44,047 nt of DNA from Planctomycetota bacterium (GTDB lineage: Bacteria > Planctomycetota > UBA8742 > UBA2392). A program made the position numbers and the translations under genes. Positions 34,933 to 43,355 of this stretch are shown one piece after another (position 1 is the first letter of the stretch; the number at the start of each line of letters is the position of its first letter). Location of the stretch: positions 1 through 44,047 of the forward strand of contig JADLFN010000067.1 of the NCBI GenBank assembly GCA_020845475.1, given 5' to 3'. Below the pieces are notes generated by a model that was not told where the DNA came from, did not search any database, and was given only the letters and a program-made list of their open reading frames with translations.

Positions 34933-36621
34933 CTAGCTCTTGTGAGCCTTCTTGTAGCGGTAGTACACCTGCAGCGTCAGGCAGTTGATCGCGGTGGAGT
35001 ACACACGGCCGCCGGCGGCGTGCCAGGCATCCACAGCGTCCCAGCTGCCGTGCTCGTCGAGCGTGTCCTTGGTCGTGCCTTTGTCTTCGGGGCGGAAGCC
35101 GCGCTGGTTGTCGAGCAATGTCTTGGACATGGCCGATTCCCACTTCTTCCACGTATCAGCACCGACCTGATAGAGGGCGAGGCTGGCGTAGTACCAGTAG
35201 TAGTAATCGATCTTGTGGTGTTCCCAGGCGGGCAGGAAGGCGGGGTCAATCATGTTCTTCGCCTGTGCCTTGAGTGTGGAGTTGTTCAAGTCCCAGCCAT
35301 CGGGGCCCATGAACAGGCGGGTCATGACGTTGATGGCGTCCATGGACGGGTTGGTCAGGTAATCTTGCGAGCTGCGCAGGCGGGCGTTGTCCGTGCCGGG
35401 CGAGTTGTAACCGGTCTTGGGATAGCCGCCCACAGGGATCGTGGCCTGGTCAAGCCATTTGGCCGCACCCTGGTAAACCTTGTGGCTGTCGAACTCGAGG
35501 CCCGCGATCTTGCAGCTCTTGAGCGCGAGCACCATCCAGCCCGTCACGGAGGTATCGTTCTCACCGTACTTCACGCCATAGCGCCAACCCAAGTCAGGGT
35601 TCTGGGCGTTGAGCATGAATTCCACGGCGCGCTCAGCGGTGCCCTTGAGGGCCGCGTCGCCGGAGAGACCGTAAGCTTCAGCCAGTGCCATCGCGGAAAG
35701 CGCATGGCTGTACACAAAGCTGTCTTCATCCTTGGGGCCAAAGCAGCCGTCATTGGTCTGAACCTTGCGCAGATACATGATGGCCTTGCGGCAAGTTTCC
35801 TTGTAGTCGCCTTCCTTATGGTCGAAACCGGCGCCGACGAACGCGAGCAGCGAAAGGCCCGTCAGGCCGATGTCGGCCGAAGCATCCCAGCCCTTGTCGC
35901 CTTCGGGCTTGCCGGCGTTGACGAATTCAAGGTTGTAAGTCTTGCGGGCGTTCTTGCGGGTGGTGTCTTCGCTGAAACGCGCACCGCTCCAGAAACCATC
36001 GAAATTCTGGTGATCGCGCAGCCATTCCAGTGCAGCACGCACGCGGTTGTCATGGGGACGACCGCCGCCGCCACGGGCGCGACGATAGGCAAAGCCGCCC
36101 GCACCGCCGCGACCGCCGCCGCCGCCCGCGCCGCCGCCAAGGCCGACTGCCGAGCTCGGGCCACGGTTGGGGTTGGGTGATTCAGCGTTGGAGTCGTCTT
36201 TGTTCGGGTTGGGCGCCAAGTCCTTGTTGGGCTGGTCGCTCGGGTCTTCGTTGTTGTCGTCGGTGGCGTCCTCGACGATGCGCGGATCTTCGGTGGGGTC
36301 TTCGCGCGGGGGCTCGTCTTTGGGGTGCTCAACCTGCTCCGGCGGCTTCATTTCAGGTTCGGGCGGAACAGGAGTCGTGTCCACCGCGGCCTGGGTGATG
36401 TCGATTTTCTTGGTTTCCGGAGGCACGGCGACGATAAACCATGCAATCACCAGGAAAATCACGTGGGCGGCCAATGCAATGGCGAGCCACGGAACGGAAG
36501 CGAGGGCGGAAAGATCTTCGCCCGGCTTGCCACCCTGTGCGGCCTGTTCCTGTTGCCCGTAGTATTCCTGGTCTGCGGGCTGCTCATACTGTTGCTGAGG
36601 TTGTTGCTGATTCGCAGGCAC
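34933..36621 (-). CDS. TonB-like membrane-anchored squalene-cyclase-fold protein 3
   Basis: The product is 562 residues from GTG at 36621, decided by AAGGAGG at 36627-36633. Residues 1-40 are Gln-rich and cytoplasmic; one helix follows (44-66, PWLAIALAAHVIFLVIAWFI); residues 67-160 are a Pro/Glu/Asp/Asn-rich periplasmic stretch (PPEPEMKPPEQVEHPKDEPP); then a Gly-rich hinge (about 160-195). This layout copies TonB, but instead of a TonB C-terminal domain the protein carries an alpha/alpha-toroid (about 195-560) of the prenyltransferase/squalene-oxidase type: WLRDHQNFDGFWSGARF, DIGLTGLSLLAFVGAG, AIMYLRKVQTNDGCFGPKDE, GSWDAVDAWHAAGGRVYSTA. No DxDD cyclase motif is seen. Upstream, 36622-36868 holds its leader and no recognisable gene. 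Confidence 0.9.
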   Translation of the reverse strand: MPANQQQPQQQYEQPADQEYYGQQEQAAQGGKPGEDLSALASVPWLAIALAAHVIFLVIAWFIVAVPPETKKIDITQAAVDTTPVPPEPEMKPPEQVEHPKDEPPREDPTEDPRIVEDATDDNNEDPSDQPNKDLAPNPNKDDSNAESPNPNRGPSSAVGLGGGAGGGGGRGGAGGFAYRRARGGGGRPHDNRVRAALEWLRDHQNFDGFWSGARFSEDTTRKNARKTYNLEFVNAGKPEGDKGWDASADIGLTGLSLLAFVGAGFDHKEGDYKETCRKAIMYLRKVQTNDGCFGPKDEDSFVYSHALSAMALAEAYGLSGDAALKGTAERAVEFMLNAQNPDLGWRYGVKYGENDTSVTGWMVLALKSCKIAGLEFDSHKVYQGAAKWLDQATIPVGGYPKTGYNSPGTDNARLRSSQDYLTNPSMDAINVMTRLFMGPDGWDLNNSTLKAQAKNMIDPAFLPAWEHHKIDYYYWYYASLALYQVGADTWKKWESAMSKTLLDNQRGFRPEDKGTTKDTLDEHGSWDAVDAWHAAGGRVYSTAINCLTLQVYYRYKKAHKS

Positions 36622-36868
36622 GGCGGCCTCCTTGGAAGAGCGCAGAATCCTCGATGCGCCCTGAGCTTGGCTCGGTTCCCCGGGATCCGAGTTTGGAATT
36701 TCTGGTGTGTCGCAAAAACTACCTTACTTGCCTTCAAACGAAAAGACGCTGCCAAGGTTCAACAAGCCTATGAAAAACTGGTGATGCAAACCCCAACTCA
36801 AAAACTCCCTGCCAAGCCGACGCTGTATCTTGCCATCGATTCGCCCTAAGTTGTTAGGTACATTCAGG

Positions 36869-38494
36869 TTAGGGAGATGGCTTTGGCGGCGCCATCTCAA
36901 CGACATGGTGGCGGAAGTCAAACAGGTTTTCCACTCCTTCGATGGCGGCAGTCAGTTGCAAGCCCAGGGCTGCCATTTCGCCCAACAACGTCAGCTCCCG
37001 TTCCTGAAGGTTGCCGCCCGGAAAATAGCGCTCAAGCAGTCTGGCAACGCTTGCACTGTCGCGGCTGACGCCCAACGGATCGTTATCGAGACGGTTGCGA
37101 ACATCCGCAATGCTGGTGACGGTCTTGGCTTCCAGGCGCGTGATCTCGGAGGCCAGCGGTTTAGACAGTGAACCCAACTCATTGCGCAAGCCCGCAAAAG
37201 CCGCGCGGACTGAACGCTCGCCGCCCTCGAACACCACCTGCGCTTCGCGCTGGCGCCAGCGCAATCGCTCACGAAATCTAAGCAACTCGGGAAATTCAGC
37301 GATGTCGGAGCTCCGAACCAGCGTCATCGAAAGGCGCGGAAACAAAACGGGCATAAAGGTCTGGGTCGCGCGATGGAGGCCCTTGAGCAGCGCATGGTAG
37401 GCGATCTCGGCCTGTCCACCCACATAGGCGACGGTGGGAAAAATCGCATTCTGGATCACGGGCCGCAGCAGGACGCTTGGTGAAAAGCCGGCGGGATCGG
37501 ATTTGAGTGCAGCCAGCAGCGCCGATTTCGTCATGGGTGAATCGCTGCCGTCGATGAGTAGTTTCGCGCCATTGTCCGAGATGCGCCGCCGTTCGTGGGC
37601 GACATGCCGAAACAAGTTGAGCTGGTTGCTGACAGGCACGCCCGCGTTGAGACCCTGTGCCTCGAGGCGGTCAGCCGCACGCCGAAGCAGCAGTCGGTGC
37701 TCCTGCCGGTTCTCGATCTCCGACGCGAGGATGCGCCGCCAGGCAGGGTGGGCAGTCAGCGAGCGCGGCTCTATGACCACAAGGCCGCGCGCGCCGAGCA
37801 GCTCGTAGAGGAGCGCGGTGAAATGCGAGCCGAAATCACGGCCCGCCGCCTGATCAAGGAGTCTGCGCGCGTCATCCAGGCCTGGGCCGGGCGGCAGCAA
37901 CGAGCGCAGCTTTTCCCATTGAGGGTCGCTCGCCGGAGGCAGGGCGATGTCGCGGACCGGGGTCTTGCCGGCGGGAATATCGAAGCGGAACTTGGAGAGG
38001 CGCCCGGCTGCGCCCGAGGCCGCATCGGACCGGATCACGCGGAAGCGATTGACCTCTTCAATATCGCTGTCATCGCTGGCTACCCAGAAGACAGGCACAA
38101 CTGGCTGCGCCAGGGCAGTTTCAAGCTCCGAGGCTAGGCGCAGGCAAGTCAGCGCCTTGTAGAGCACGAGCAGGGCCCCGCCGCCCAGCCCCGCCTGTTG
38201 TCCGGTGACGACGCAGACGCTCTGCTTGTCGCGCAGGCGCGCAATGTTGGCGATAACGGCGGGCGGCGCGTGGTGCTGCGTGGCAAATGCAAGGCACAAG
38301 TCCGCCGTGGTGTCGCGCTCAAAGCGCGAGCGCCAGGTGCGCGAACAGAGCTTGAGTGCATGGGTTGCAAGATCCTGAAGCGTATGGAATGCCGAGGCGT
38401 AAAACGGATCGAGCCTCGGGAAATCGGTCAGGTAGCGCAGGCCCAGTTCATTGGCGCCGCCCATCTTTTCGTGCTCGAATTGCAGATAGCGCAT
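36869..38494 (-). CDS. bshC: Bacillithiol biosynthesis cysteine-adding enzyme BshC
   Basis: The product is 541 residues from ATG at 38494, the usual BshC length. The frame stays open much further upstream, but that part only mirrors the pap gene on the other strand. Family motifs are clear: VTGQQAGLGGGALLVLYKAL (about 96-115), PVFWVASDDSDIEEVNRF (about 134-151) and FPTVAYVGGQAEIAYHALL later on. The C-terminal region (about 420-510) is the coiled-coil domain of BshC. BshC is the last enzyme of bacillithiol synthesis, joining cysteine to glucosaminyl-malate. BshA and BshB are not in this window. The gene is divergent from pap with 72 nt between their starts. Confidence 0.93.
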   Translation of the reverse strand: MRYLQFEHEKMGGANELGLRYLTDFPRLDPFYASAFHTLQDLATHALKLCSRTWRSRFERDTTADLCLAFATQHHAPPAVIANIARLRDKQSVCVVTGQQAGLGGGALLVLYKALTCLRLASELETALAQPVVPVFWVASDDSDIEEVNRFRVIRSDAASGAAGRLSKFRFDIPAGKTPVRDIALPPASDPQWEKLRSLLPPGPGLDDARRLLDQAAGRDFGSHFTALLYELLGARGLVVIEPRSLTAHPAWRRILASEIENRQEHRLLLRRAADRLEAQGLNAGVPVSNQLNLFRHVAHERRRISDNGAKLLIDGSDSPMTKSALLAALKSDPAGFSPSVLLRPVIQNAIFPTVAYVGGQAEIAYHALLKGLHRATQTFMPVLFPRLSMTLVRSSDIAEFPELLRFRERLRWRQREAQVVFEGGERSVRAAFAGLRNELGSLSKPLASEITRLEAKTVTSIADVRNRLDNDPLGVSRDSASVARLLERYFPGGNLQERELTLLGEMAALGLQLTAAIEGVENLFDFRHHVVEMAPPKPSP

Positions 38495-38566
38495 GTCCAA
38501 TGTTATAGCGAAATTCAGCGCCTGTGCGCGGGTGTTGCGCGCTATGCTGCAATTGGGGGGCCAACC

Positions 38567-40066
38567 ATGTTTGAAGCCGCGGAACTCGGGCAGAAAATCT
38601 CCAAGGAAGTCTTCAAGAAAGAAGAGCCCAAGCTGAGGCAGGAGTTGCTTAGTGCCCAGTACGAACTCAAGAAGCAAAGCAAGTTCCCCGTGGTCGTGCT
38701 GATCGCGGGTGTCGATGGCGCGGGCAAGGGCGAAACAGTCAACCTGCTCAACGAATGGATGGACCCGCGCTACATTGAAACGCGCGCCTTTGGCCTGCCC
38801 AACGATGTCGAGCGCGCCATGCCCCCGATGTGGCGTTTTTGGATGAACATGCCCGCCAAGGGCCGCATCGGCATCTTCTTCGGCCACTGGTACACCGCGC
38901 CGATTCTTGAGCGCGCCTACGGCGAGATCAAAACGGCCGAGCTCGATGCCGCGCTTTCGGAAATCCGCCACTTCGAAAAAATGCTCTACGATGAAGGCGC
39001 GCTGCTGCTCAAATTCTGGTTCCATCTCTCCAAGAAGCTGCAGCGCAAGCGCCTGAAAAAACTGGCCGCCGACAAAGACACCGCCTGGCGCGTGACCAAG
39101 ACTGACTGGAAGCACTTCGAGCTCTACGACAAATTCCGCAAGATCTCCGAGCGCGCCTTGCGGGAGTCGAGCCAGGCCTACGCGCCCTGGACCATCGTTG
39201 AGGGCATGGATCCCGAGTACCGCAGCCTGACGGTCGGCCGCACACTGCTTGATGCGCTGAAAAAGCGCCTCAAGAACCCCGAGCCGCCCAAGCCTATGCT
39301 GCCGCAACTGCCCGCGGTCGCGCGTGTCAAGGGCAAGCGCATGCTTGACACACTTGACCTCACGCGCACGCTCACTGACAAAGAGTACGACAAGCAACTG
39401 ACTAAGCTGCAAGGCCGCCTGAACCTGCTGCTGCGTGACCCGGCCTGCGCGAACATCGCGCTCACGCTCGTTTTTGAGGGCTGCGACGCGGCCGGCAAAG
39501 GCGGCACGATTCGACGCGTCACACAGGCCCTTGATGCGCGCCAGTACCGCATTGTGCCTATCGCAGCGCCCACCGATGAAGAGCGTGCGCACCCGTACCT
39601 CTGGCGCTTCTGGCGCAGGCTGGGCAAGCGCGGCACGTTCACGATTTTCGACCGTTCCTGGTATGGCCGCGTGCTCGTGGAACGTGTCGAGGGATTCTGC
39701 GCCGAATCCGACTGGCAGCGAGCCTACACCGAGATCAACGATTTCGAGGAACAGCTCCATCACGCCGGCAACATCACGGTGAAATTCTGGCTGCAGGTCA
39801 GCAAAGATGAACAGCTGCGTCGCTTCAAGGAGCGCGAGGCGACGCCCTTCAAACGCTTCAAGATCACCGAGGAAGACTGGCGCAATCGCGAAAAGTGGGA
39901 CGCCTACCAGAACGCGGTGAACGATATGGTTGAGCGCACCAGCACCGAGCTGGCACCCTGGCATTTGATCTCTTCTCAAGACAAGCATGCTGCCCGCATC
40001 GATGTCCTGCGCGTGCTGTGCGATACGATTGAAGATGCGCTCAAACGGGCCAGGAAACGCAAGTAA
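38567..40066 (+). CDS. pap: Polyphosphate:AMP phosphotransferase (tandem PPK2 domains)
   Basis: The product is 499 residues; the ATG at 38567 follows GGGGGG at 38555-38560 and starts an N-terminus typical of Pap. There are two tandem PPK2 domains. The N-terminal one has GVDGAGKGE (about 48-56) and FFGHWY (about 104-109). The C-terminal one has GCDAAGKGG (about 305-313) and FDRSWY (about 361-366). The catalytic Walker B Asp appears only in the second copy, in line with class II PPK2 enzymes, where the C-terminal domain is active. The enzyme transfers phosphate from polyphosphate to AMP, making ADP in the cytoplasm. The gene is divergent from bshC and is followed by a REP-like palindrome. Confidence 0.93.
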   Translation: MFEAAELGQKISKEVFKKEEPKLRQELLSAQYELKKQSKFPVVVLIAGVDGAGKGETVNLLNEWMDPRYIETRAFGLPNDVERAMPPMWRFWMNMPAKGRIGIFFGHWYTAPILERAYGEIKTAELDAALSEIRHFEKMLYDEGALLLKFWFHLSKKLQRKRLKKLAADKDTAWRVTKTDWKHFELYDKFRKISERALRESSQAYAPWTIVEGMDPEYRSLTVGRTLLDALKKRLKNPEPPKPMLPQLPAVARVKGKRMLDTLDLTRTLTDKEYDKQLTKLQGRLNLLLRDPACANIALTLVFEGCDAAGKGGTIRRVTQALDARQYRIVPIAAPTDEERAHPYLWRFWRRLGKRGTFTIFDRSWYGRVLVERVEGFCAESDWQRAYTEINDFEEQLHHAGNITVKFWLQVSKDEQLRRFKEREATPFKRFKITEEDWRNREKWDAYQNAVNDMVERTSTELAPWHLISSQDKHAARIDVLRVLCDTIEDALKRARKRK

Positions 40067-40067
40067 C

Positions 40068-40108
40068 CAAACGGGGTCTGGCTCTTGCAGTGTGCTTGAC
40101 CCCTTTTG
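40068..40108. repeat. REP-like palindrome between pap and the glycosyltransferase gene
   Basis: AAACGGGGTC (40069-40078) pairs with GACCCCTTTT (40098-40107) at 9 of 10 positions over a 19-nt loop containing TGGCTC. It starts one nucleotide after the pap stop and could also act as a terminator for pap, since TTTTGTT follows the stem. It belongs to the same family as 29581-29627 and 43438-43485. Confidence 0.6.
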
Positions 40109-40132
40109 TTCCCACAAAGCTAGTATCCCCGC

Positions 40133-40894
40133 GTGACCGAGCCCCAAATCTCCATCGTCATCCCCGCCTTCAACGAAGAAGCGCGCCTGCCGCGCTTTCT
40201 CGATTCGGTGCTGACATCGCTGGGCGCGCGCCCTATCGAGGTCATCGTCGTCGATGACGGCAGCCGCGATGGCACCCAGCGCGTCGTGCTCGAACGCTGC
40301 GCCAAACACCCGAATCTGCGCCTGATCGCGCTCGAACATAATTGCGGCAAAGGTGCCGCGGTGCGCGCGGGCATGCTCGCCGCCAAGGCGCCTCTGCGCC
40401 TGTTCGCCGACGCCGACGGCGCCACGCAGATCACGGAAATCGCCCGCCTCGAAGCCGCGCTCAAGGATGGCGTGCAGGTCGCGATTGGCAGCCGCGAGGG
40501 CACAGGCACGGTCGTGACGGCAAGCCCGCTCAGGCGTTTTCTCGGGCGCTGGTTCAACCGCGCGGTGCGGCTAGGCGCCATTCGCGGCATCCGCGACACG
40601 CAGTGCGGCTTTAAATTGTTCACGGCCGAAGCGACAAAGAAGCTATTCGGCCTCGCAAGAGAAGACGGCTTCGCCTTCGACGTAGAGGTGCTCTACCTGG
40701 CGCGCAAACTGGGCATGGGCATCGCCGAAGTGCCCGTGAACTGGACCGAAATCGCCGGCAGCAAAGTAAGGCTCATGCGCGACGGCATGAGAATGCTCAA
40801 GAGCGTGCTAAGAATCCGGGCCCGCTGGAGAACCGGCCGCTACGAAGGCCGCGAAGCCAAGGAAACCCCCGCGCGGGAGATCACGCCGGCATGA
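40133..40894 (+). CDS. Family 2 glycosyltransferase, dolichyl/polyprenyl-phosphate hexosyltransferase-like
   Basis: The product is 253 residues from a GTG start. The GT-A fold signatures are complete: SIVIPAFNEEARLPRFLDSV (about 7-26), EVIVVDDGSRDGT (about 36-48), nucleotide and metal-binding DADG (93-96) and IRDTQCGFKLFT (about 153-164). The last motif is typical of ALG5/DPM1-type enzymes that load a hexose from a nucleotide sugar onto a polyprenyl phosphate. No membrane helix is evident, so the protein is probably peripheral on the inner face of the inner membrane. The next gene on the same strand is a SAM methyltransferase; the pair could act in one glycan or glycolipid pathway, which is inferred from adjacency alone. 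Confidence 0.9.
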   Translation: MTEPQISIVIPAFNEEARLPRFLDSVLTSLGARPIEVIVVDDGSRDGTQRVVLERCAKHPNLRLIALEHNCGKGAAVRAGMLAAKAPLRLFADADGATQITEIARLEAALKDGVQVAIGSREGTGTVVTASPLRRFLGRWFNRAVRLGAIRGIRDTQCGFKLFTAEATKKLFGLAREDGFAFDVEVLYLARKLGMGIAEVPVNWTEIAGSKVRLMRDGMRMLKSVLRIRARWRTGRYEGREAKETPAREITPA

Positions 40895-40908
40895 CGGCAC
40901 GAGAGATC

Positions 40909-40983
40909 GAGAGATGGAGTGTTGGAGAGATGGCCAACACATTGCGATAGACTGCGAATGCTCCATCTCTCAAACTCTCCAAC
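40909..40983. repeat. Inverted-repeat spacer built from GAGAGATGGAG units
   Basis: GAGAGATGGAG (40909-40919) is exactly complementary to CTCCATCTCTC (40961-40971). GTTGGAGAG (40921-40929) is also exactly complementary to CTCTCCAAC (40975-40983). The 100-nt spacer between the glycosyltransferase and methyltransferase genes is almost entirely made of this purine/pyrimidine-rich palindrome, ending 9 nt before the methyltransferase ATG. It is a likely short interspersed repeat. Confidence 0.65.
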
Positions 40984-40992
40984 TCTCAAGCT

Positions 40993-41730
40993 ATGCAACT
41001 CTCCGAATACGAAAAAATGCACGCCGTTGAAACGCGCCACTGGTGGTTTCGCGCGCGGCTTGCCGTTGTTACGAGCGTGCTTGATCGCTACGTGCCGGTG
41101 GGAGGCCGGGGGCTGGATTGCTCCTGCGGCACGGGCATGACGCTTTCGGCGCTGCCCAAGCGCGTGCAGTTCGGTGCCGATCTCTCGGGCGAGGCCTTGA
41201 AGTTCGCACGCAAGCGCGGCTTGGCCAAACTGGTGCAGGCCGACCTCACGCGCCTGCCGTTGCAAGGCGCCTGCCTCGATCTGCTGACGTGCCTCGACAC
41301 GCTCGAACACATCGAGCGCGACGACCTGGCGCTGGCAGAGGTTTTCCGAGTACTGCGCCCCGGCGGCTACGCGCTGTTCACGGTGCCGCAGCATCCGGCC
41401 TTGTTCTCAGCCCACGACCGCGCGCTGCACCACGTGCGTCGCTATCGCTACGAAGAATTACGTTCACGAGTATTGAATGCCGGCTTCGAAATCGTGCGCC
41501 TGACGCCCATAAACTGTGCGCTCCTGCCCGTAGTAGCTCTCGCCCGAGTGCTCTCGCGCGGCAAAGAAAAAGAAAGCGACACCGACAAGCTGCCCCTGCC
41601 TCCGGTCAATGTCGCGCTGTTTGCGGCGTTTGCAATCGAGAAACTGCTGCTTGGCCTCTCTGATCTCCCCTTTGGTGTCAGCCTGCTGTGCCTGGCGCAG
41701 AAGTCAGTCAAGCACGGGCAGCGCGCTTGA
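40993..41730 (+). CDS. Class I SAM-dependent methyltransferase
   Basis: The product is 245 residues. The N-terminus (YEKMHAVETRHWWFRARLAV) is typical of a methyltransferase group often found beside glycosyltransferases. Motif I is LDCSCGTGM (41-49), a variant of the usual DxGCGTG. Post-motif II is LTCLDTLEHI (about 97-106), then LRPGGYALFTVPQHPALFSA. The last 75 residues contain a hydrophobic stretch (LPPVNVALFAAFAIEKLLLG) suggesting membrane contact. The substrate is unknown; a lipid-linked or glycan precursor is plausible given the neighbouring GT2 gene. Its last 23 nt overlap the 3' end of the photolyase gene on the opposite strand. Confidence 0.88.
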   Translation: MQLSEYEKMHAVETRHWWFRARLAVVTSVLDRYVPVGGRGLDCSCGTGMTLSALPKRVQFGADLSGEALKFARKRGLAKLVQADLTRLPLQGACLDLLTCLDTLEHIERDDLALAEVFRVLRPGGYALFTVPQHPALFSAHDRALHHVRRYRYEELRSRVLNAGFEIVRLTPINCALLPVVALARVLSRGKEKESDTDKLPLPPVNVALFAAFAIEKLLLGLSDLPFGVSLLCLAQKSVKHGQRA

Positions 41731-43135
41731 GGTGTTGCGCTGCCACCGCGAGGAATCGCTCGCGAGCGAAGCGATGCGCAACAATCGGGCGCGGGTAGTT
41801 CTGATCCAGCACCACGCCCGCCGCCTGCAGCACCGCCTGCGGCGCCTCAGCGGGATCATGGATGTAGCGCGCCGGCATCCTCGCGAGCTCCGGCACCCAG
41901 CGGCGAACGTAATCGCCCTCGGGGTCGAACTTCTCCCCCTGCGTGGTCGGGTTGAACACGCGGAAGTAGGGTTGCGCATCGCAGCCACACCCGGCGGACC
42001 ACTGCCAGCCCGCATTGTTCTGCGCCCAATCTCCGTCCGTAAGGTACTTCATATAGTGCGCCTCGCCGCGCCGGTAATCCATCAGCAGGTGCTTGCACAA
42101 AAAGCTGGCCGCAATCATCCGCGCGCGATTGTGCACAAAGCCCTCGCCCAGCAACTGGCGCGAAGCGGCATCCACAATCGGATAGCCCGTCTTCCCCGTT
42201 ACCCACGCCTGCCACTGGCCCTCGTCGTACAGCCACGGAAAGCCCGTAAACGCCAATCGAAACGGCTTCTCGAGCAACTCGGGTCGATCCCACAGCGTGC
42301 TATGGGTGAACTCCCGCCACAGCAACTCATTCAGGAAGGCCCGCGCACACGCGGTGTTCCCCTGCGCGCTTTCGATGGCCTTCCATACCTGCCGCGCCGA
42401 GATCGTCCCGAACTTCAGGTCTGCCGACAGTCGGCTCGTTTTTGCCAGGTCCATCCGGTCTCGCTGCTCTGCGTAAGCGGCGGCCCCATCGCGCAGGAAG
42501 TGCTCCATCCGCGCCATTGCCGCGTCTTCCCCGCCCGAAAGCACAGCGGCATTGCGCGCAATCCCGAGTTGCTCGCAAGTCGGAATTCCGTCCTCGCGCG
42601 CGCGGATATCGCCCGGCACCGCCGGAAGCCTGCGCGGGCGCGACAGTGGCTTGCCGATTTTGACTGTCGCGCGGAACACGCGGGCAAACTGGCTGAACAC
42701 CGCATAAGGCCGGTCTGCTCCGCTGCGCAGCGTTCCAGGGGGCGCCAGCGTTTCGCCCTCGAAAAGCTCGAACTTCGCACCCAGCGCTTGCGCGATGCGC
42801 AAATCGCGCTTTCGCGCAAAGGGCTCAACCCATCGTTGCGCCACCACGCGATCCGCTTTCCACTCGCGCACCAGACGCGGCACCACTTCCACACTCTTGC
42901 CCTCGACAATCAGCAGCCGCGAGCCCAGCTTGGCAAGCGCGGCTTCAAGCCCGCGCAGTGACTCCAGCAGAAACTGCATCCGGTGCGGGAACGCGCGCGC
43001 ACGCGCAGGAGCAAAGAAGTACGGATCAAGCACGAACAGCGGTATCACCTCGCCCGCCAGCGCCGCCTGCAATGGCCCGTGATCCGCAAGACGCAAGTCT
43101 TTGCCGCGAAACCAGACAATCGTCCTTGGCGTCAT
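41708..43135 (-). CDS. phrB: Deoxyribodipyrimidine photolyase (class I, cryptochrome/photolyase family)
   Basis: The product is 475 residues from ATG at 43135 (MTPRTIVWFRGKDLRLADHG); an upstream in-frame start at 43201 adds 22 residues unlike the family. The N-terminal photolyase alpha/beta domain (about 1-130) binds the antenna cofactor. The FAD-binding domain carries LNELLWREFTHSTLW, TGYPIVDAASRQL (about 315-327), FVHNRARMIAASFLCKHLL and DGDWAQNNAGWQWSAGCG, all standard photolyase landmarks. Usual relatives have Met in VDAxMRQL where this protein has Ser. The enzyme repairs UV-induced cyclobutane pyrimidine dimers in light. Neighbours do not suggest an operon. Confidence 0.93.
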   Translation of the reverse strand: MTPRTIVWFRGKDLRLADHGPLQAALAGEVIPLFVLDPYFFAPARARAFPHRMQFLLESLRGLEAALAKLGSRLLIVEGKSVEVVPRLVREWKADRVVAQRWVEPFARKRDLRIAQALGAKFELFEGETLAPPGTLRSGADRPYAVFSQFARVFRATVKIGKPLSRPRRLPAVPGDIRAREDGIPTCEQLGIARNAAVLSGGEDAAMARMEHFLRDGAAAYAEQRDRMDLAKTSRLSADLKFGTISARQVWKAIESAQGNTACARAFLNELLWREFTHSTLWDRPELLEKPFRLAFTGFPWLYDEGQWQAWVTGKTGYPIVDAASRQLLGEGFVHNRARMIAASFLCKHLLMDYRRGEAHYMKYLTDGDWAQNNAGWQWSAGCGCDAQPYFRVFNPTTQGEKFDPEGDYVRRWVPELARMPARYIHDPAEAPQAVLQAAGVVLDQNYPRPIVAHRFARERFLAVAAQHLKRAARA

Positions 43136-43331
43136 CGCTGTTTGCCCCTTGATGAATCCGGGCGCAACAGCACGCACTAATGATTGCGCCCAAAGCCCCA
43201 CGTTACCGGGGCTGGCCGCAATTTAGCACAAGGGCGCAACGCCGCACCACGCGCAAGAGCGCGGCTAAACGGGGACTCGCGCCCGCAGGGTTCCTGTCCC
43301 CCGGTGTCGAGCCACGCACGGCGTGCACCGC

Positions 43332-43355
43332 AGGGGCGACCCCTGGGTCGCCCCT
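43332..43355. repeat. Perfect short palindrome AGGGGCGACCC-CT-GGGTCGCCCCT
   Basis: Two 11-nt arms match perfectly around a 2-nt centre. It overlaps the first two bases of the stop codon of the partial gene at the right edge and could terminate that minus-strand transcript, though no T-run follows. Its core is reminiscent of interspersed GGGGCGACC repeats seen in several bacterial groups. The rest of the 218-bp gap (43136-43353) holds further imperfect repeats (GGGGAC/GTCCCC) and no gene. Confidence 0.6.

Noticed and set aside
34942..36180. Plus-strand ORF of 412 codons opposite the anchored toroid gene
   Set aside because: It is antisense to a clear protein with a good Shine-Dalgarno sequence; the GTG/Val-rich composition is typical of reverse-strand shadow in GC-rich DNA.
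31878..36621. Annotation of the toroid proteins as hopanoid or terpene cyclases
   Set aside because: They are exported and lack the DxDD catalytic motif; the fold alone does not support cyclase activity.
36622..36849. Plus-strand ORF tail ending in a plausible peptide (KLVMQTPTQKLPAKP)
   Set aside because: The frame begins far inside the opposite toroid gene at 36325 and has no start or ribosome-binding site in the gap; treated as chance.
36869..40339. A 1,156-residue minus-strand ORF
   Set aside because: Only the part up to 38494 is BshC. The rest mirrors the well-supported pap gene on the plus strand and has shadow-like composition; the BshC family length fits the ATG at 38494.
41609..42961. 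Plus-strand ORF of 450 codons opposite the photolyase gene
   Set aside because: The photolyase frame has complete family motifs, while this one is Arg/Leu/Ala-rich shadow text with no domain.
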